A stretch of DNA of 64,000 bases from Gyrodactylus bullatarudis (Eukaryota; Platyhelminthes; Monogenea; Gyrodactylidea; Gyrodactylidae), in the NCBI GenBank assembly GCA_012064415.1, contig SSNU01000114.1, positions 248,001 to 312,000 of the forward strand, read 5' to 3'. The first letter of the stretch is position 1. Each line of letters opens with the position of its first letter. Shown one piece after another: positions 43,001 to 58,000 of the stretch. A program made the position numbers and the translations under genes. Below the pieces are notes generated by a model that was given only the letters and a program-made list of their open reading frames with translations, had not been told where the DNA came from and made no database searches.

Positions 43001-46000
43001 TCATTCATTTACTTCGTCTCTTTCATGACTACTTGCTTAGTTCTCCATGAGCGAAGATAAGAAAAACTTGGTGATGCTGTATATTGTACAATAATATGCG
43101 AGTAATTGATCGATTTAATTGAAAAATACAGCAGTAAACTTTACGAGTTCCTCAAATTTAGACCAGTCAAAGCTGAAATGAGGTTCCACCTGATCTAAAT
43201 TAGTGGAATCATTTTGGCTTTTCTCTCGAATGGAAATTATCAGATTATGAGAAAGTTTTATGTAAAGAATCATAACTTATGTTAGACAATAATTCTTTGA
43301 GAAATGTACATTTGATTTTTGCGTACTGCCAAAAGTGAAACTCAATATATCACAAAGAGATCAAATTTTTTCAATCAACTCATTGGTGCGTTTTTTCCGT
43401 TTAACTCGTGTTTTTTTAAGGGTAAAATTTCAAAACTTTAATGTGAGGATCAGAGAGGTGTTTGAGATTTTGAAAGCATCATTGCATTTAAAAGAGAAGA
43501 ACGTTTACGTGAACCAATCAATTATTAGTATTTTGTTCGTTATTCCTTGGTAAATTGGTTTCCAAAATTATTTAAATTTTTCTAGAAAATCATTCATCTT
43601 TAAGACCATATTCTTCCAATAATGGTAAAATGTGAATAAATTAATGATAAAACGACTGCTTCTTTTGATTAAGCATCAAAGATTTCAGATTAATTACTAT
43701 GCACCGATTATAAAAGGGAAAAATTCTTTCATCAAATTCATAACAAACCTTTAGATCTAGTCTTTTATTCTGAATCCATTCCTCGTCCAATTGAGAAGAC
43801 GAAAAAGTGTTCCAGAATATTCTGTCAATATGTGCTAGACGTTCATCAGATACTACACTATCCATGGCAAGGTATGGAGCCAGGGAAGACTTTTCATTGA
43901 TCCAGCGTATCTCTTCATTGAGACGATTGAGGATATGCTTAGTTTTATCGTTATCGCTAATGTGGTTTTCTGCTTCTTGCTCGAGATTTTCATAGCTCTC
44001 ATCTGGAACAAGAGAATAATCCCGTTCCACTCTCTTTAGTTCATCGGGAAGATCTGGGCCACAACCAAGTTTTGAGCCCAGGTTGATGAGTTTCTCGGAA
44101 ATCTCTGTGAGATAACTCTTTATCCTATTGTTCTCCGTGGTTATGATTGATGTATCGAGTAGTTTTGAAACATCCTTTATCATATTAAGGGATGAAATCG
44201 AATTGGAAACATTTTTGTCAAAGCTCATCTGGCGATTCTTTCGTCTAGGCGGTATTTTTGGCGCATCCGCTCCTTCATTCTCATCATTGACACCGAGGAG
44301 GCATTGTAAACTCTTTGCCTGTATGTGCAACTCTCTATTTTGGCTACCCAATTGGGCAAATGAAAACTGGAAAGGTTAAAAGAAATAATTATATTCCTTA
44401 TGTATGGGAATAGCTTACTCGCAAGTTATTTATGAGACCCTCTGCATCTCCGTTACTGGCGTTGAAGATGTCTGTCATGAGAATACGATCGAGTTCACGT
44501 TGTTCCCGGTCATACTCACTTTTGAAATTTCTCCACTTGTTAAAGTACGTTGTCCAGAAACTTGATAGAAAGTCAACAAAACAAGGTAATCTTATAAGCA
44601 AATTCATCAAGAGTTTTATAAAAGTTCAATTTAAATTACCCCCAAGTAAATAGCATTTTCAAAAAATATTATGACTTTCGGATTTAGTAAAAAATGATCT
44701 AAAATAAGTTTTATAATAGCATTTATTAAGATTTAGGCCAACTTTAGTATTCTCAGTCCAAACGTTTTATCTTGATACGCCTTCTTCAGTGGTACAAAAA
44801 TCAATGGCTGAGAATACTAATGATGTTGATACAAATCTTAATAAGTTTTATTTCAAAATATGAATATTTTCTGCAATTCGATGAAAAAATTAAACTTTAT
44901 TCGTTTATCATTTTGCTGACTAATGTCTTGCATTTTCTAGGTAGAAAACGAAAATAGATTCTGGGTGAATATGGGCTCTTTATTTTCGTCGGTTCTCATC
45001 AGACCCTACACCGAAATGTATATGCATGTATAAACATATTTATACAGAATATTATTCAATGAAATGCGAAAAGTTCTTTTGGGTCAATCAGAGGATTTAT
45101 TTGTAACCGGATTCGTTTAGCTTTGATATCGAAAGGGTTGATCATAAACTTTAATGAGATCACTGAGATCATAAAATTTAACTATTTTGTCGCCTACAAA
45201 GTCGATGGAAGACGATGACGCTGATAGTAAATCATCAGAGAATATAACAATCTATCCCTTATGTAGGCATAAAAAATATTACAATTCTTCCCAATGTACA
45301 CAAATGTTACATATCACGATTTGTAATATTGTTTTCCTGTTCCATGATTCAAATGCAAATTTTTATCGTTTCTTACTCAAATAATTGATCGTATTCCGAC
45401 TGATAGGAATTCAGACGATTTGCTTGAACTTCAATTAAGCTCTGAATGTAAGAAGTATCAACATCATTGTTATTTCCGAATTGTAGGATTGAAGAGTAGT
45501 TTGATAAGATTTCCTTTGCTGTCTTACATTTGTTGCGCGATTCGTCTAGATTCTTTTTACAATTCTAAGGGGGGGTTAAAGAATCGTTCAGAGTGATTTT
45601 GACAAAACCTTCAATGAATCACTAACTTCAAGATTAAGTTCCATATTGGACATGGTGCCAGTTTTGCAAGCTGTGAGAGAAGCCTGGACTGAATTCAGGT
45701 CCATTGAAATATTCTCCAACTGCAGTCGATAATTTTGCATTGTCTCCTCTTTCTGGGCGTCGAACCGGTTATCAAGAACTATTGAATTTTTGTTCTGGGG
45801 TACAGTCAGGTTGTATACCTCATCAAAGGTACATTCATATCGCTCAGATAATGGATTCAAGACAGCCAAAATCTCCTCTTTAAGAGATTGCTTTCGGGTC
45901 TTTCCATATTCGTCAAGAAGGGCTTCAGCTTTATTCAAATCGTTGGAAATCTTTTGCAGGCGATCAGCTCGTAAGTCTAGTTTTTCATTTGATGGCTTCC

Positions 46001-49000
46001 AGGTTAACTGTAAAAGTTAACATGAATGTAATTTTTAAGAGGTGTTATCAGCCGTATACTTCTAAGTAGTTTGATGAATTTCTTTTTTTAAATGCTATAG
46101 ACATACCTCTAAACTTTCCAGCTTCTCCCTAAGACCACTACTGTCATCATCGATTTTAGCAGATATTTCATTCTTTAACATATCGAATCTGCTATCCAGG
46201 TTGTGTCTCTGTTGTTGGAATAACTGGAAAATAATATTCTAGTCAAGGAGTGTACATAAATTTATCTTGATTCTAAAATTTCTTCACCAAATTAAGTTAA
46301 AAAAATTATTTTCCTAGCTGTAATTGGCTTCTTATCAACCTCAGAAATTAAAACTAAAAGAAAAATAATCTGAACTATTTTACGCTTTCACCCGAAAGTA
46401 TTCTATTCAGTTTGATTCATAAAGGCTTGCTTGAAGAGGAGACTACTATGGTTTTATAAATTCCAATAAGATTGGGATGATGATCACCTAAATTTCAAAT
46501 TTTTGTGTATTTTACAAAATCCCAGGTGATGAAAGCAGAGATTTATCGGTGAAAGGAAATTTTCTCATCAATCTATATGTTATGGGCAATTTAGATAAAC
46601 TTTTTACTCTGTTTCGAGATTATCTGATAGTCTCAAACTTACCGGGAATCTAGCTAAGTCATAAATTATATTTTCACTTTTAATACATTTAGAAAATAAA
46701 ATTGTCCATCTTTATATGTTTTATTTTTGAAAATAAAATTTGAAATTCAAATTAAAAAGCCTCCAACATGCAAAACACTTGAACAGGCATGCAAGTTTAT
46801 TACTCTATAGATGACTTGGAAATAACCAATTGATGAAATGAAATTTTTGAGACTAAATCCAGACACAAAATCAGAAAGGTTAAAAAAGATCAATGAAGTC
46901 TTTTACTCGACATATATGTAGAAAGCTGTGTCAAGAACAAATGCATAATCGAGTAATAATGAAACTGGAAATGGGATTAAATTTCTTTAGATTAATGCAA
47001 GAAAAATAAAATTTATTCCTAGCAGTCACAAAAAAAGGCAAGAAAGATTATATAGGATTTCTACAATTGCATTCTATAGACTTACAGTCTTGTTAAATGA
47101 CAAATAAATCTTAATAATAGATGGGATATATTAGGTCCAAATAAAAATGCTGTAGCATAAATCATCTAGCCTGAATTTGAATTTGAATAATAGAGAAGAG
47201 TTACTACTAATTCATTGAAATTAAATTTTTTACAATCAAGATTGAAATAGGAGGCATGAATAAAGAGCCAACATCGAGAGGATATAATGCCACAACGAAG
47301 CCTCATAGACTATCGGAAAAGACAAAAAAGCTGATTGAATCGAATAATGTGGACTTGTTAGCAATTCAACAGAGCTGTTACCCAGAAGTGCCACATGTTG
47401 AATTGCTCTTTTTCATGGAGAACAGATCGATTCACGTCTATCATTTAATGCCGGCCGACTTGAGTATTCTTGAAGAATTCAAAGTAGTCGACTATTTGAA
47501 TGCCTATCAGAGGAAGAGTGATCGCCTTATTGGGTACCTGCAAAAAGCCTTTTCAAAATTTTCCTCGCTTCACAAGCTGGCCAAGCTAACACCGATTGAA
47601 CGTCTCAACGAGTTGACCCTTTTACTAAAGATGATTTTCAGTTATTTAATAAGTGACGAACAAATTATGCAAATCTATTCAATCACAGATTTTGGTTATC
47701 TTGCTGATATCACTGAACAAACATTGTTGTCGATCTGTGGACTGGCTATAAAAAAGTTTCTTGACATTCCAATGATCTCGAAAGAGGATATAACCCTGCT
47801 TGAGTATCTGGACTTTAACCATTCCATGCGTTACATTAACAACTACAATATAAACAATGATTTGAAATCATTTCTCAATCATTTGTACATAAGAATAGTC
47901 CAGCAATACAAATCTCACAATCGGTACCTTAATGAGAGAAAAAGACGGAGTACAGTTGACTTTACATGAGAATTCTACACTGACTGAATTGAAAAAGAAA
48001 ATCCAGAGTTTGTTATGTGTGTTAATAAAAATGAAATTTTCAAGTTTTTTTATTCCATACCTTGATCAAAAATTATCAAGATTCACCTAATTTCCTAGGA
48101 ACTTCTTTCAACATGTGGAAAAATATTCAATTTTTACTATGAACCCTATTTCTATTCGAAATGTTGTAAAAAATATTCAAAGATCTTAATTTTGTCCTTT
48201 CTCGTAGTAAAATTCATTGAAAAAATTCTTGGCGCGTGTTCAAAAATTGTCATCACAACAAACTCGAAAACGTATAGTTTTATCGGAGATTTAGATTATC
48301 CTTGACTATATAATTACTTCATGTAATACTATGTTATCATTTTAAGCGTTTTGAATGAAATTCAATTTTCTCATTAATATTCAATGAATTAGGCAATTTA
48401 GTCTCTCTGCGTGTGAGTGTGTGTTACATGAGTGAAAGTCATGAATGTTCGTTGTCGGAGGGGGAACTAATCCAAGAGCATAATCTTGACAACTTGGTCA
48501 TTGAACATGAACGCCTAAAGATTGTGAAACATTTCTATGCACGGGATAAGTTTATAAATCCAACTTCATACTATCCTCATGTAATACTAACCATACCAGT
48601 AAACGGAGTTGTTGATCTCGTGGAGATGCGACCAATAGATTATATCAAGGAATATATTGTCCTGTCAGAGAATTTCAGGGAGTACTTCAAGGAGACAGTA
48701 TTTCGATTCTCTCCGTACATTCTCAATGAGCTGAATCAGAAGAAAAATACATTCGAACGATGTGAACATCTGGAAAGGCTCATAAGTACAATTTTCAATG
48801 GATCCATAGCCGAAGAAAAGATTCGGTTGTTCATTTCTATTGTTGAACTGGATTCAACAAAGGCGCTCACAGATGAGATCATTTTCAAGTTTTGTGGTCT
48901 CCTCCACAAGCTATTCATCGAGGAGAGACGAGATGAATTCTCTGCTTTGGAAATTTTGGATATAAGTCTTTTGGTTAAACAGTTGCCGTATTATGATGTA

Positions 49001-52000
49001 TGCAATCAGTTAAAGTTGATACTGAATGAAGTCTACAAAAAGATTCATCGGAAATTTGAGCGACTCAAAAAGAGTAGTCGAAATTCAATTTCCAGTCATG
49101 AAAAGACAACAACATCAGGCCTCTTCTGATGGGGAAAAAATAGAGAAAGAAATCTAATGATTTATTTTCTTCAGCAATAAATGGTTAATACTGAAATTAA
49201 TGGCTCTTTAACATACATAAGTTTTAAACTGACGTAACTGAGGATCCTTTAAGAAATTTAGATCAATAGTTTAAAGCATGTATTGACTTTCGATAATCCA
49301 TACTCGATATTTTAGGATAGCGATGCGAATACCTGTCTAGAAATCTTGACTAATAACTGAATCTTCGTAAACTTGGACGAAATTTTCCAAAATTACTAAA
49401 TTTGTCTACGATAGGATAAAACTAATCTTCAAAATAATTATTTTTACATTATCCCATCAAATTTCGATCCAAAATATCTTTTTATGCTTTCTACCCTCTA
49501 TCAACAGACTGATGACACTGGATCCAAACCAGAAATGATCGAATATTATAACAAAACTAAAGGCGGTGTTGATGTTTTGGATCAGTTGATAGGAAATTAT
49601 TCCTGCAGAAGATCCACAAAAATATGGCCTCTATCAGTTTTTTGGAATATCTTAGATATGGCAGCATATAATGCCTATGTTTTACATTCCATAAAATGGC
49701 CAGATGATCAAATCGCCAAAACATGTGTACGAAGAATATTTCTAAAGGAGCTAAGCTATCAGCTCATGGGAGTAGAATCAAAGCAGCAAGAAAGTATAGG
49801 CGCCAAAAGACTAAGAACTAGCATAGTCAATGACGATCAAGGAGCTGAGATTACACCAAAGAAAGGAAGATGTCCAAGAACCAAAGATGTCAAAATATCA
49901 ACCTACTGTAATTATTGCAGAAAAAATTATTGTAAAAATCACAATCTTGATTTGTTTAGAATGTCAAAAGTCTTGAAATATACAATGTCAGACCTAATAT
50001 TTTATAATTTTTATATATTTTCTATATAAATAAGTATCTATAAATAGTCCAGCTTGTGAAATGTGTAATTTTACCGACTTCCAGGGCGAGGGTTAAATAA
50101 GATTTAAAAAATTATGAAAATTTTCAAATAAAAAACGTTTTTTGACCGATCAGATTCGATGTATTCATGAAAAATAAGTGAATTTTCATTTTTGCAACTT
50201 ATTTTGAAGAAATAAATTGAATTCAAGTTGAAATCATGAAAATATAAAACATTAAATAACGTTTTTAATTCGAAAATTTTCCCAATTTTGTTACAAAAGT
50301 ATAAAAAATATTTTGGAGCGAAATTTGGTGGAATGATGATTTGAAGATTTAATTTTATCATATCGATCGAAGATTTTTGTAATTTCTGAATATTTTGTTC
50401 AAGTACATATAAATTGTATGTAATATTTATTTGAAAAAGAGGATGGTAGCAAGTTATAAAGTTTACCTGTATTTTTTTCTTGAACTCTTGTATAGATATT
50501 TTCCTGGTCTGAGTATTAACTGGTGAGGAGGTCCTATTATCCGGTCCAGTGCAATAAGCATGGAATAGAGCGATACTCTTGAAGTAAGCGTTCATTTCAT
50601 TTTCCAACTCTGTGAGAGATCTCATCTCTTTTGAGCTTACATTGGTAGCGTTATTCTCTGATTCAGGATTATTTCTGAGAACTTCTTGATGATTATCACC
50701 TCTGTTATAAATTGATATTGAATCTGTATTCAATGATGGACTTGAAGCCTATGTTTTAGTAAAATAATTTGAATTTATTTCAAGGTTTTGACAGAATTTT
50801 AAAAAGATTAAGATTCCTTGACGTTTAAACTTAAATTTAAAACTATTCCAAACTATAGGAGATTTTTTTACGATAGAAAGTTATTTTATTTTTTTCTAAG
50901 ACCTGAGCAAATAGGTTTTCAAGAGTTTGTTCTAAATATTTTTCAAATATTTGACAACATTTTCAAAAAGTTACCCTTCTTCAAGTAACTATGGTGTGCA
51001 TAAGTGAAAAGCTATCTTTATGATTTATACATAATTTTGTAGCTTAATAAATTCCCTTTCTAATGAGGGGTACTAACAAAGTGTTTTAGGTATCTTTCAG
51101 TTAAAATTATCGCTCGAAAAAGAGTTGTGTTCCATTGATGGAACAATGCGACATGAAGGGTTAAGATTATCAAAAGTAACAAGATTAACAGTAACATTTA
51201 CACTGATCAAAGAGTAAACAGTGGTCGTAATATATATGAAACTACAAGAAAAAAACCGATCTTAGATTTGAAAATAATAGTTAATAATGATCATTGATTA
51301 ATGAATTATAATTCAGAGTTCTCTTCAATTTCAAGAAGTGGAAATTTGGTCAGGGGTATGTATAATATACATTGTATATATATGATTTTATGAAGGGAAT
51401 ACTTGAAAATGAATCTTACATCTTTAGAGCCTGATGTGTTACTCTCATGGAGGGAATCCTTTGTTTGGATATTCAACCAATGCTTCTCAGCCATTTCATT
51501 AAATCCATTGATGTGAGATGTGAAATACTAACAGGAATAAGAAAGATATATTAGGGAAAAATCGAGAAAATCTCTTGGTACAACGTGAAGATATCCAGGG
51601 AGAAAAATAAATTTGGTGATTCTTATTTTTCTCGTACTAAAGTTGTTTCATAAAAATATACATTCCCACACATGTAATGTTAAACTCTAGTGAGGACAAT
51701 GAATAAAATTTCAATTAAATTTGAGAAGATACATCTGATATCCCTGTGAAAGGGCAAACAAGGAACTTGCAGGGATTTCAGTGCAAATACACTTCTCATA
51801 TGAAGTGATTGGTCATTTACTTTCGTAAATGTCACTTACTCACTCAAGAAATATTGAACGTGAACTTGAAACCAATACATCAAGCCGATTGATATTAAAA
51901 TGAGAACTTACAAATGTATTTATCAAAAGTTACAGAGAAAACCTCCGAGAAAAATTCTATCTGACTAAATTTCTATTTTGAAAATTCGGCAAACTCAATG

Positions 52001-55000
52001 TTTGAGTTTTAAAGTTTTGTTAATAAGTAAGCAATTGGAAATCGGTCAGAAGTTTAGAGAAATTTTCATCTTTTTAGCTATTGGACAATTTTGCTAGAGT
52101 ATTTTCTAAAAATACTTGTCTTCCTGTTTATTTTGATTTTATAATTATAATAGAAAGTTGGGTCGACAGTGACACTTTTTTTCTGTGATACAACAATATC
52201 ATAAAAGATCTCTTCCTATCAAGGTTCGATGAGTGTAACACACAAGAGGTTGATGATTTAAATTATATTTACCGTTTACAATTACAATTCGTTAAACAAC
52301 CTGATTCTTAACGTTGGCAGATTCGTTAGTTCTCATCATTAGACTGTGGCCATGATCTGAAGAGGAATCTTCAACTTTAAAGATCTGATATTGCCTCAAA
52401 ACAAGTTTCGAATCCCGGTTACAGTCCAATGAAGAGTTCTACACCGTGAGAAGCATAATCTTTACCAAGTTCGATTCTAATGGACCAGTTTTATGAATGA
52501 AAAACATTTTGATCACTTAATTTAAGTAGAGACGTTGAAGAAAAATGGGAGATAGACAACATCAACAAGACTTTGGGACTGGATTCTAGAGGTGTTTTAC
52601 TGATTTGTTGACAAAATTTCGACTTACCTCGTAAATAACTTTAATATACATAATAATTATGGGATAAATCCAATTTCTATATAATCCAACTGTCTGATAT
52701 AATAATAGTAATATAATTCCTATTTGAGAACAATGTGATAATCAAGATTCTTTCTATCAGCTAAGCTCAAGATAGAAGAAGAAAAACAGACATAAATTTT
52801 GTAAGATCCGTGTTCCAATATCCGAATCTGTATTCAAATGTATATTAATATCTAGCAGAGTATTATCTAATATTTTTCAGTATACAATATCTTTATAGGA
52901 ATAGACAAGTATGTTTATCTATTCTTATACATATACACCAATAAATAGTACATGTTTAGTGAATATATAAACCAATAAGAAATCATGACACACCTCAGAT
53001 GACGTGAGAATGTTTGTAGATTCTCTTGGCTGATTGAGAGCCGAATAGACACCAAGGATAGTTGCATGGATCTTGATCGCCTTTTTGCGTATTTCACATA
53101 TCCTATCAAGGACATCCTTGTCAATCTTCAAAAGGTTCGGCTCACGATCCAGTATAAACTTTCTCATAAACTCATTAGCATCACTGAGAGAAGACCCTTT
53201 CTGAGGCTCGGAATCTTCAATGAGATTCTCCCTTGAACCGAATAAGGGGATTAGGTAATCTGAATAGACGTGCTTTACTTTCATTGATCGTTCGACTCGA
53301 CTCAATGAACTGTCACCAAGAGTTGCAATCAGTTTGTTTATAGCTGTTTCAGAATGAACAAACAACATTTCGATGCTACATAAATGCTGGAATGTATCTC
53401 GCAAATGCTTCAAGTCATTATTCATGTTCTTCATCTACATAAAAATGGAACTTTATTGGACATTTTGAAAAGCTTTCTCCAAATAAAACTGAGAATTTTT
53501 AAAATCCTAATCGAAAGGCACAAAATTCTAAACTCTTTATAACCAGTTCATAAATTGAATTTAACGTTGAGAGATGTACAAAGAAGAACTATACCATTTG
53601 CATGTCCTTTTGGAAGCATTGCATGTCAGTGAGAAAATAGTGCAATTCGATTTGAAAGGGTGGGGTTAAAAAGCCTTTCTCGTCTCCTAATGTATTTTGG
53701 GGTAGACATGAAAAAGTCATATAGAACCAATAATAATCCTTTCCTAGTTTTGTTAAAACCCTATATATGCATGGATCTCACACTGATGAGTATGCCCGAA
53801 ATAAAGGTCCCCTTATTTGTGAAAATTTTGTCATCTCATTCTTCTTTAATTATTGAATTTAGTTTGATCAAGAGTCTTTATTGGAGACTTACCAAATCTT
53901 TGTTTGAGTCATTTCGTTTAATGAGTTGAGAAGGAATCTTTGTCACTGATCTACAAAGGCTCTCATCTTCTAGGCAAACATTTTTCATTTTCATCCTGTC
54001 TATCTCCATGAGACAATTTATTTCATTGTCAATATTCTTTTGAGACTGATTTAACTCCTTGAAATGAAAAGTTTTTCATAATTAAAGTGTAGCGATTTCC
54101 TTCGTGTCCCAAATTATTTCTTTTCTACGATTTTAAATCTCAACTCGAAAGACGATTTATCATTTAAAAGATAATAGAGGTTAAAATTGGCGGTTTTTTG
54201 GCTCTTAAAGTATCGAGCAGGTGATTACATATTTGAAATCTACAGCTTTTAATCTTTTTCAAAAAAAACGTTCTAATTTTTCTTTAAGTAACTAGCATCA
54301 GTGAATAGCTATCTTTATGAATTGAGCTCGAGAAAGTGTTGTGTTCCAATGGTCGAACAATGAAGTATGAAGGGTTTAAAGTAGTTTTCTTCTTAAAGTG
54401 ATACACAGTTAAAAATAAAAGATTTAAAAACATGCTTTGTTAAAATATGGAAATATCGAGTCGATAACTAACTTTGGTAATGTCAATTTTATTGGTCAAG
54501 ACTCGGATGTCAACTTTATTTTTGAGCAAAAATTCTTGAAAAGTTTTCTTGAATCTTTCCACTTCGTTCGTACAATTCTCAATTCTCACATCAAAGTCAG
54601 AGGGTAAGGAATATGCATAGAGAGCTACTCGACAGTCGTATTCCAGTTCTCTGAGACGATTGAGTTTATCCGAAGTTTTTGCAATATTAGACGAAGAACA
54701 GGAATCACATTGATCAAGAAAATCTGACAAGTTTCTCAATTTCTTTGACCATTCATTTATATTGGCCAGGTCATCTTCAGCTGGGACACCAGCAAGGATT
54801 CGATCATCGAGAACATTTTTCAAATGTTCCGCCCAGTTAAGAAAATCATTGAGCCCTTCAGATTGTTGGATCAAGTTGATCTTTTCGGAATTTTCAGACA
54901 CTTCAGTAGGCTAATTTTATAAAAAATAATGATAATCAGATTTAGACTATGGACAACCTTAATAATTTTATTGGTTATAACTAGAATTTCGAATTGAAAT

Positions 55001-58000
55001 ATTTAGACTGACTATGATTTATTGATCAATGAAATCATACATGAGGTTGTGTTATAGACGTATTAAAACCAATCAGAATTCAATCAATAAGATTTTTGAT
55101 GGGGATAAATACAAAAACAATAGGTACTACTGCCTATCTAATAGTTAGGGTGAGTAAGATGATCAAAAACAAAAGGTGTCAGATGAAATGTGATATTCAG
55201 GATTTTTCCAAAAAAAAACAATGGGAATATGATCAGCATTAATATCTGGGGTAGAGAAGTATTCATATATAATGGGATATACCAATGTATAATATACATT
55301 GTATATGGTCAAACTCAATAGGTCATTCGAACGTTTAATCTGTATTAATACCCTTTTTTCCAAGCTCAATTCAAAATAGCAATCAAACTGAAATTTAAGA
55401 TCATAGAAATTCAACATAGTGAACACTTAAACGTCTTTAAACGAATCAACTCTCTCTAATAAAAAAGTTTGTACAGCCCCAGCAACAGTCACAGAGTTGG
55501 ATAAAAGTGAAACTAACGAGAAGTCAACAGAAGTTGATAATCTAATTATGACCCAACCTGTAATTACCGACAAGAAAAGCTGTGAAAAAGTGAAGAGAAA
55601 ACGACGTAGAGACAGTGGTCAGCAGAAAATTGATCAGTTTATGAAAAGGCAGAAATAGATAATTAGTTGTGAGCAGAGTTTTTCACGTTGAAAACTCTTT
55701 ACCCCTCCCTAGCAATGCCTAAAAATACAATCACGAAATGGACCAATGGAAGCCAGAGAATATTTTGCATTGTAATAGTATTTAAATGTTACCGGGGTAG
55801 AGTCTGAAGAGACCCGGCGAAATATAACGTTTATCACTATAATATACGTCTGTCTTCTCTAACCTTCCTTATGAGTTTAGAACCAAACGAAAATATTCTT
55901 GATGAAGTTCGGCAATATTATCGTTCAAAAAAGTTTGTAATTTGGCAAAATATATCGGTACATTCTATTATATATGAATACTTCTCTACCCGAGATATTA
56001 ATGCTGTTGTTTTTGTATTTACCCCTTTTGGATAATATTCACTCAATGGGATCAAATTCTTTCGAAATATGTGGTAAATTTGGTGCTCTAAATTTAACTA
56101 TATAGTAAATGTATAATATACCTGAGATAGGGAGCCAGCAATTGATGGACTCTCCTCTGATATCTTTGGAACCTGAGATGGAAATAGTTTTGTTTGAACC
56201 TTGTTCAATTCCTTAGCGGCAATTTTGAATATGAGTGGATTCTTTTCACGAATTTTTGCCTTAAACTCTTTAATCTCATGATCGATAATTCTTGTATTTT
56301 CCACCTTGAACAGAAGAGGTTTAATTGCATTTTCAAATAAAATTCTACAAGGAATAGCTCACTTTACCATTCTCCAACATTTCCTTGCATTTTGTGAGTA
56401 AATCTATGAGTAAAAGATGAAGTTATTACCAATTAATTTGAAGAGATTTGATTATATCTCACTTGTAAACTCTGACATTCCCGATTTGGTGATATTTACT
56501 TGACTCTTTATATCATGTAGGTATTCCTCAAACTTTTCTAGACTTTCGTTGGTTTCTTTGAAGGCATCTGGACCGCCTCTTGAATCACCGGATCTCTCCT
56601 GGGTGATTTCAACAAAGATTCTCTGATATTGATTTAGCTCATCGAATGCCTTTTGTACTAAACTGTTGAGATTATTCAGGTCCTTATTGGAGGAAAGGGT
56701 TTCCATTTGATTTTCAAGAGTTTCACGAGTTGTCTCTATCCATGAGGTCATCTTGATAATTTCATCTCCAGCATCTGCGATAGACCGTGGGGATCTTGGT
56801 GTATCGAGTTCGTAATCAGAGATACTCTTATTCGTAGTGGTGGCATTTTTTTCATCGCCTGCCTCATTGCCGAGCATCTTTTGTAACTTTTTCTCGTTTT
56901 CACGAGTGGAATTCTCAATAGAATTCCAGTTATCCTTTAGACCGTTGACCTTTTTCTCGATTTCAAAGCGTAACGGTTGGTCCAGATATTCCTGGAGATA
57001 ATTCGATGTGTTCTCAATCTTGACGAGGGTGTCATGCAAAGTGTTCATATCATCAAGAGCAGCCTTGGTTTCATACATTTGGGCATGAATGGCTGAGGGT
57101 GTTGTTAATTTGGCAGCTTCCACTGACAGGAGATAGTCAAACATTTCCTTCAGCCACTTTTCTAGGCCATCAGCGAGATTCTTACAAAAGAAAAATTATC
57201 ATTTATAACTTTCTGAGAGTAATTGGTAACTCACGAATATTTCATCATATCTTAAACTTATATCATGGAAAAGAGTTATTCGTTTTTCAATTTTTGCCTG
57301 TGTTTCGTCGAGTCGTAGCTTGATCTCGCTGAATGCGCCCTGTTGGTCAAAGTCTTTATTCAATTGTTCAAGGCAATTGTTAAGGCTGTGTTGGAGATCC
57401 TAGGAATAGAAGAAAAAGCTATCAAAAACTGTCAAGCCATCTTTGATCAGAAAAACTTCCACTTACAGTCAATTCCATGACTTTATCTTCTAATTCTTCA
57501 GTGTTTTTTATTTTCACTGGTGCATCCAAATGACTTAGACATCGTTCAATCTCTTTTTCAGCTTTTTCTAGAAAAAAAATAAGAGTGATGAAATGAGACA
57601 ACCTACCATTTGAGAGATCTTCTATAGGGGCATTTTGAAAGTTTGCCTTCATTTCAGCAACAACATCATTGAATTGTTTACTCTTGATTGCAGTGCCCAT
57701 CTTTTTACTGGCCTTACTGATCAGTCCTTTGAGATAGACCCAACGCTCATCGATATCTTGGAATAGCTGGTTGATTTCTTCTACATTTTCTCCAGCTGTA
57801 AAAATTATTCATAAACCATCATGGGTTACTAGATATATTGCTTTTTTGATTGAGATTCCAAATTATATTTTCTTACAGAATTATACGTATAAACTAGCCT
57901 TATTTCTATTTTCATGACGATATGTAATGTTGATTTGTTGAAATCGATAAGATTAAAATGGATAGATTACAGTGTTATTATAGCTTTGTAAAATGAGGTA

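Noticed and set aside
45790..46020. Plus-strand frames opposite rod exons (also 43807-43995, 44128-44379, 59082-59546)
   Set aside because: They are antisense shadows of well-supported dystrophin exons, without family resemblance or splice support.
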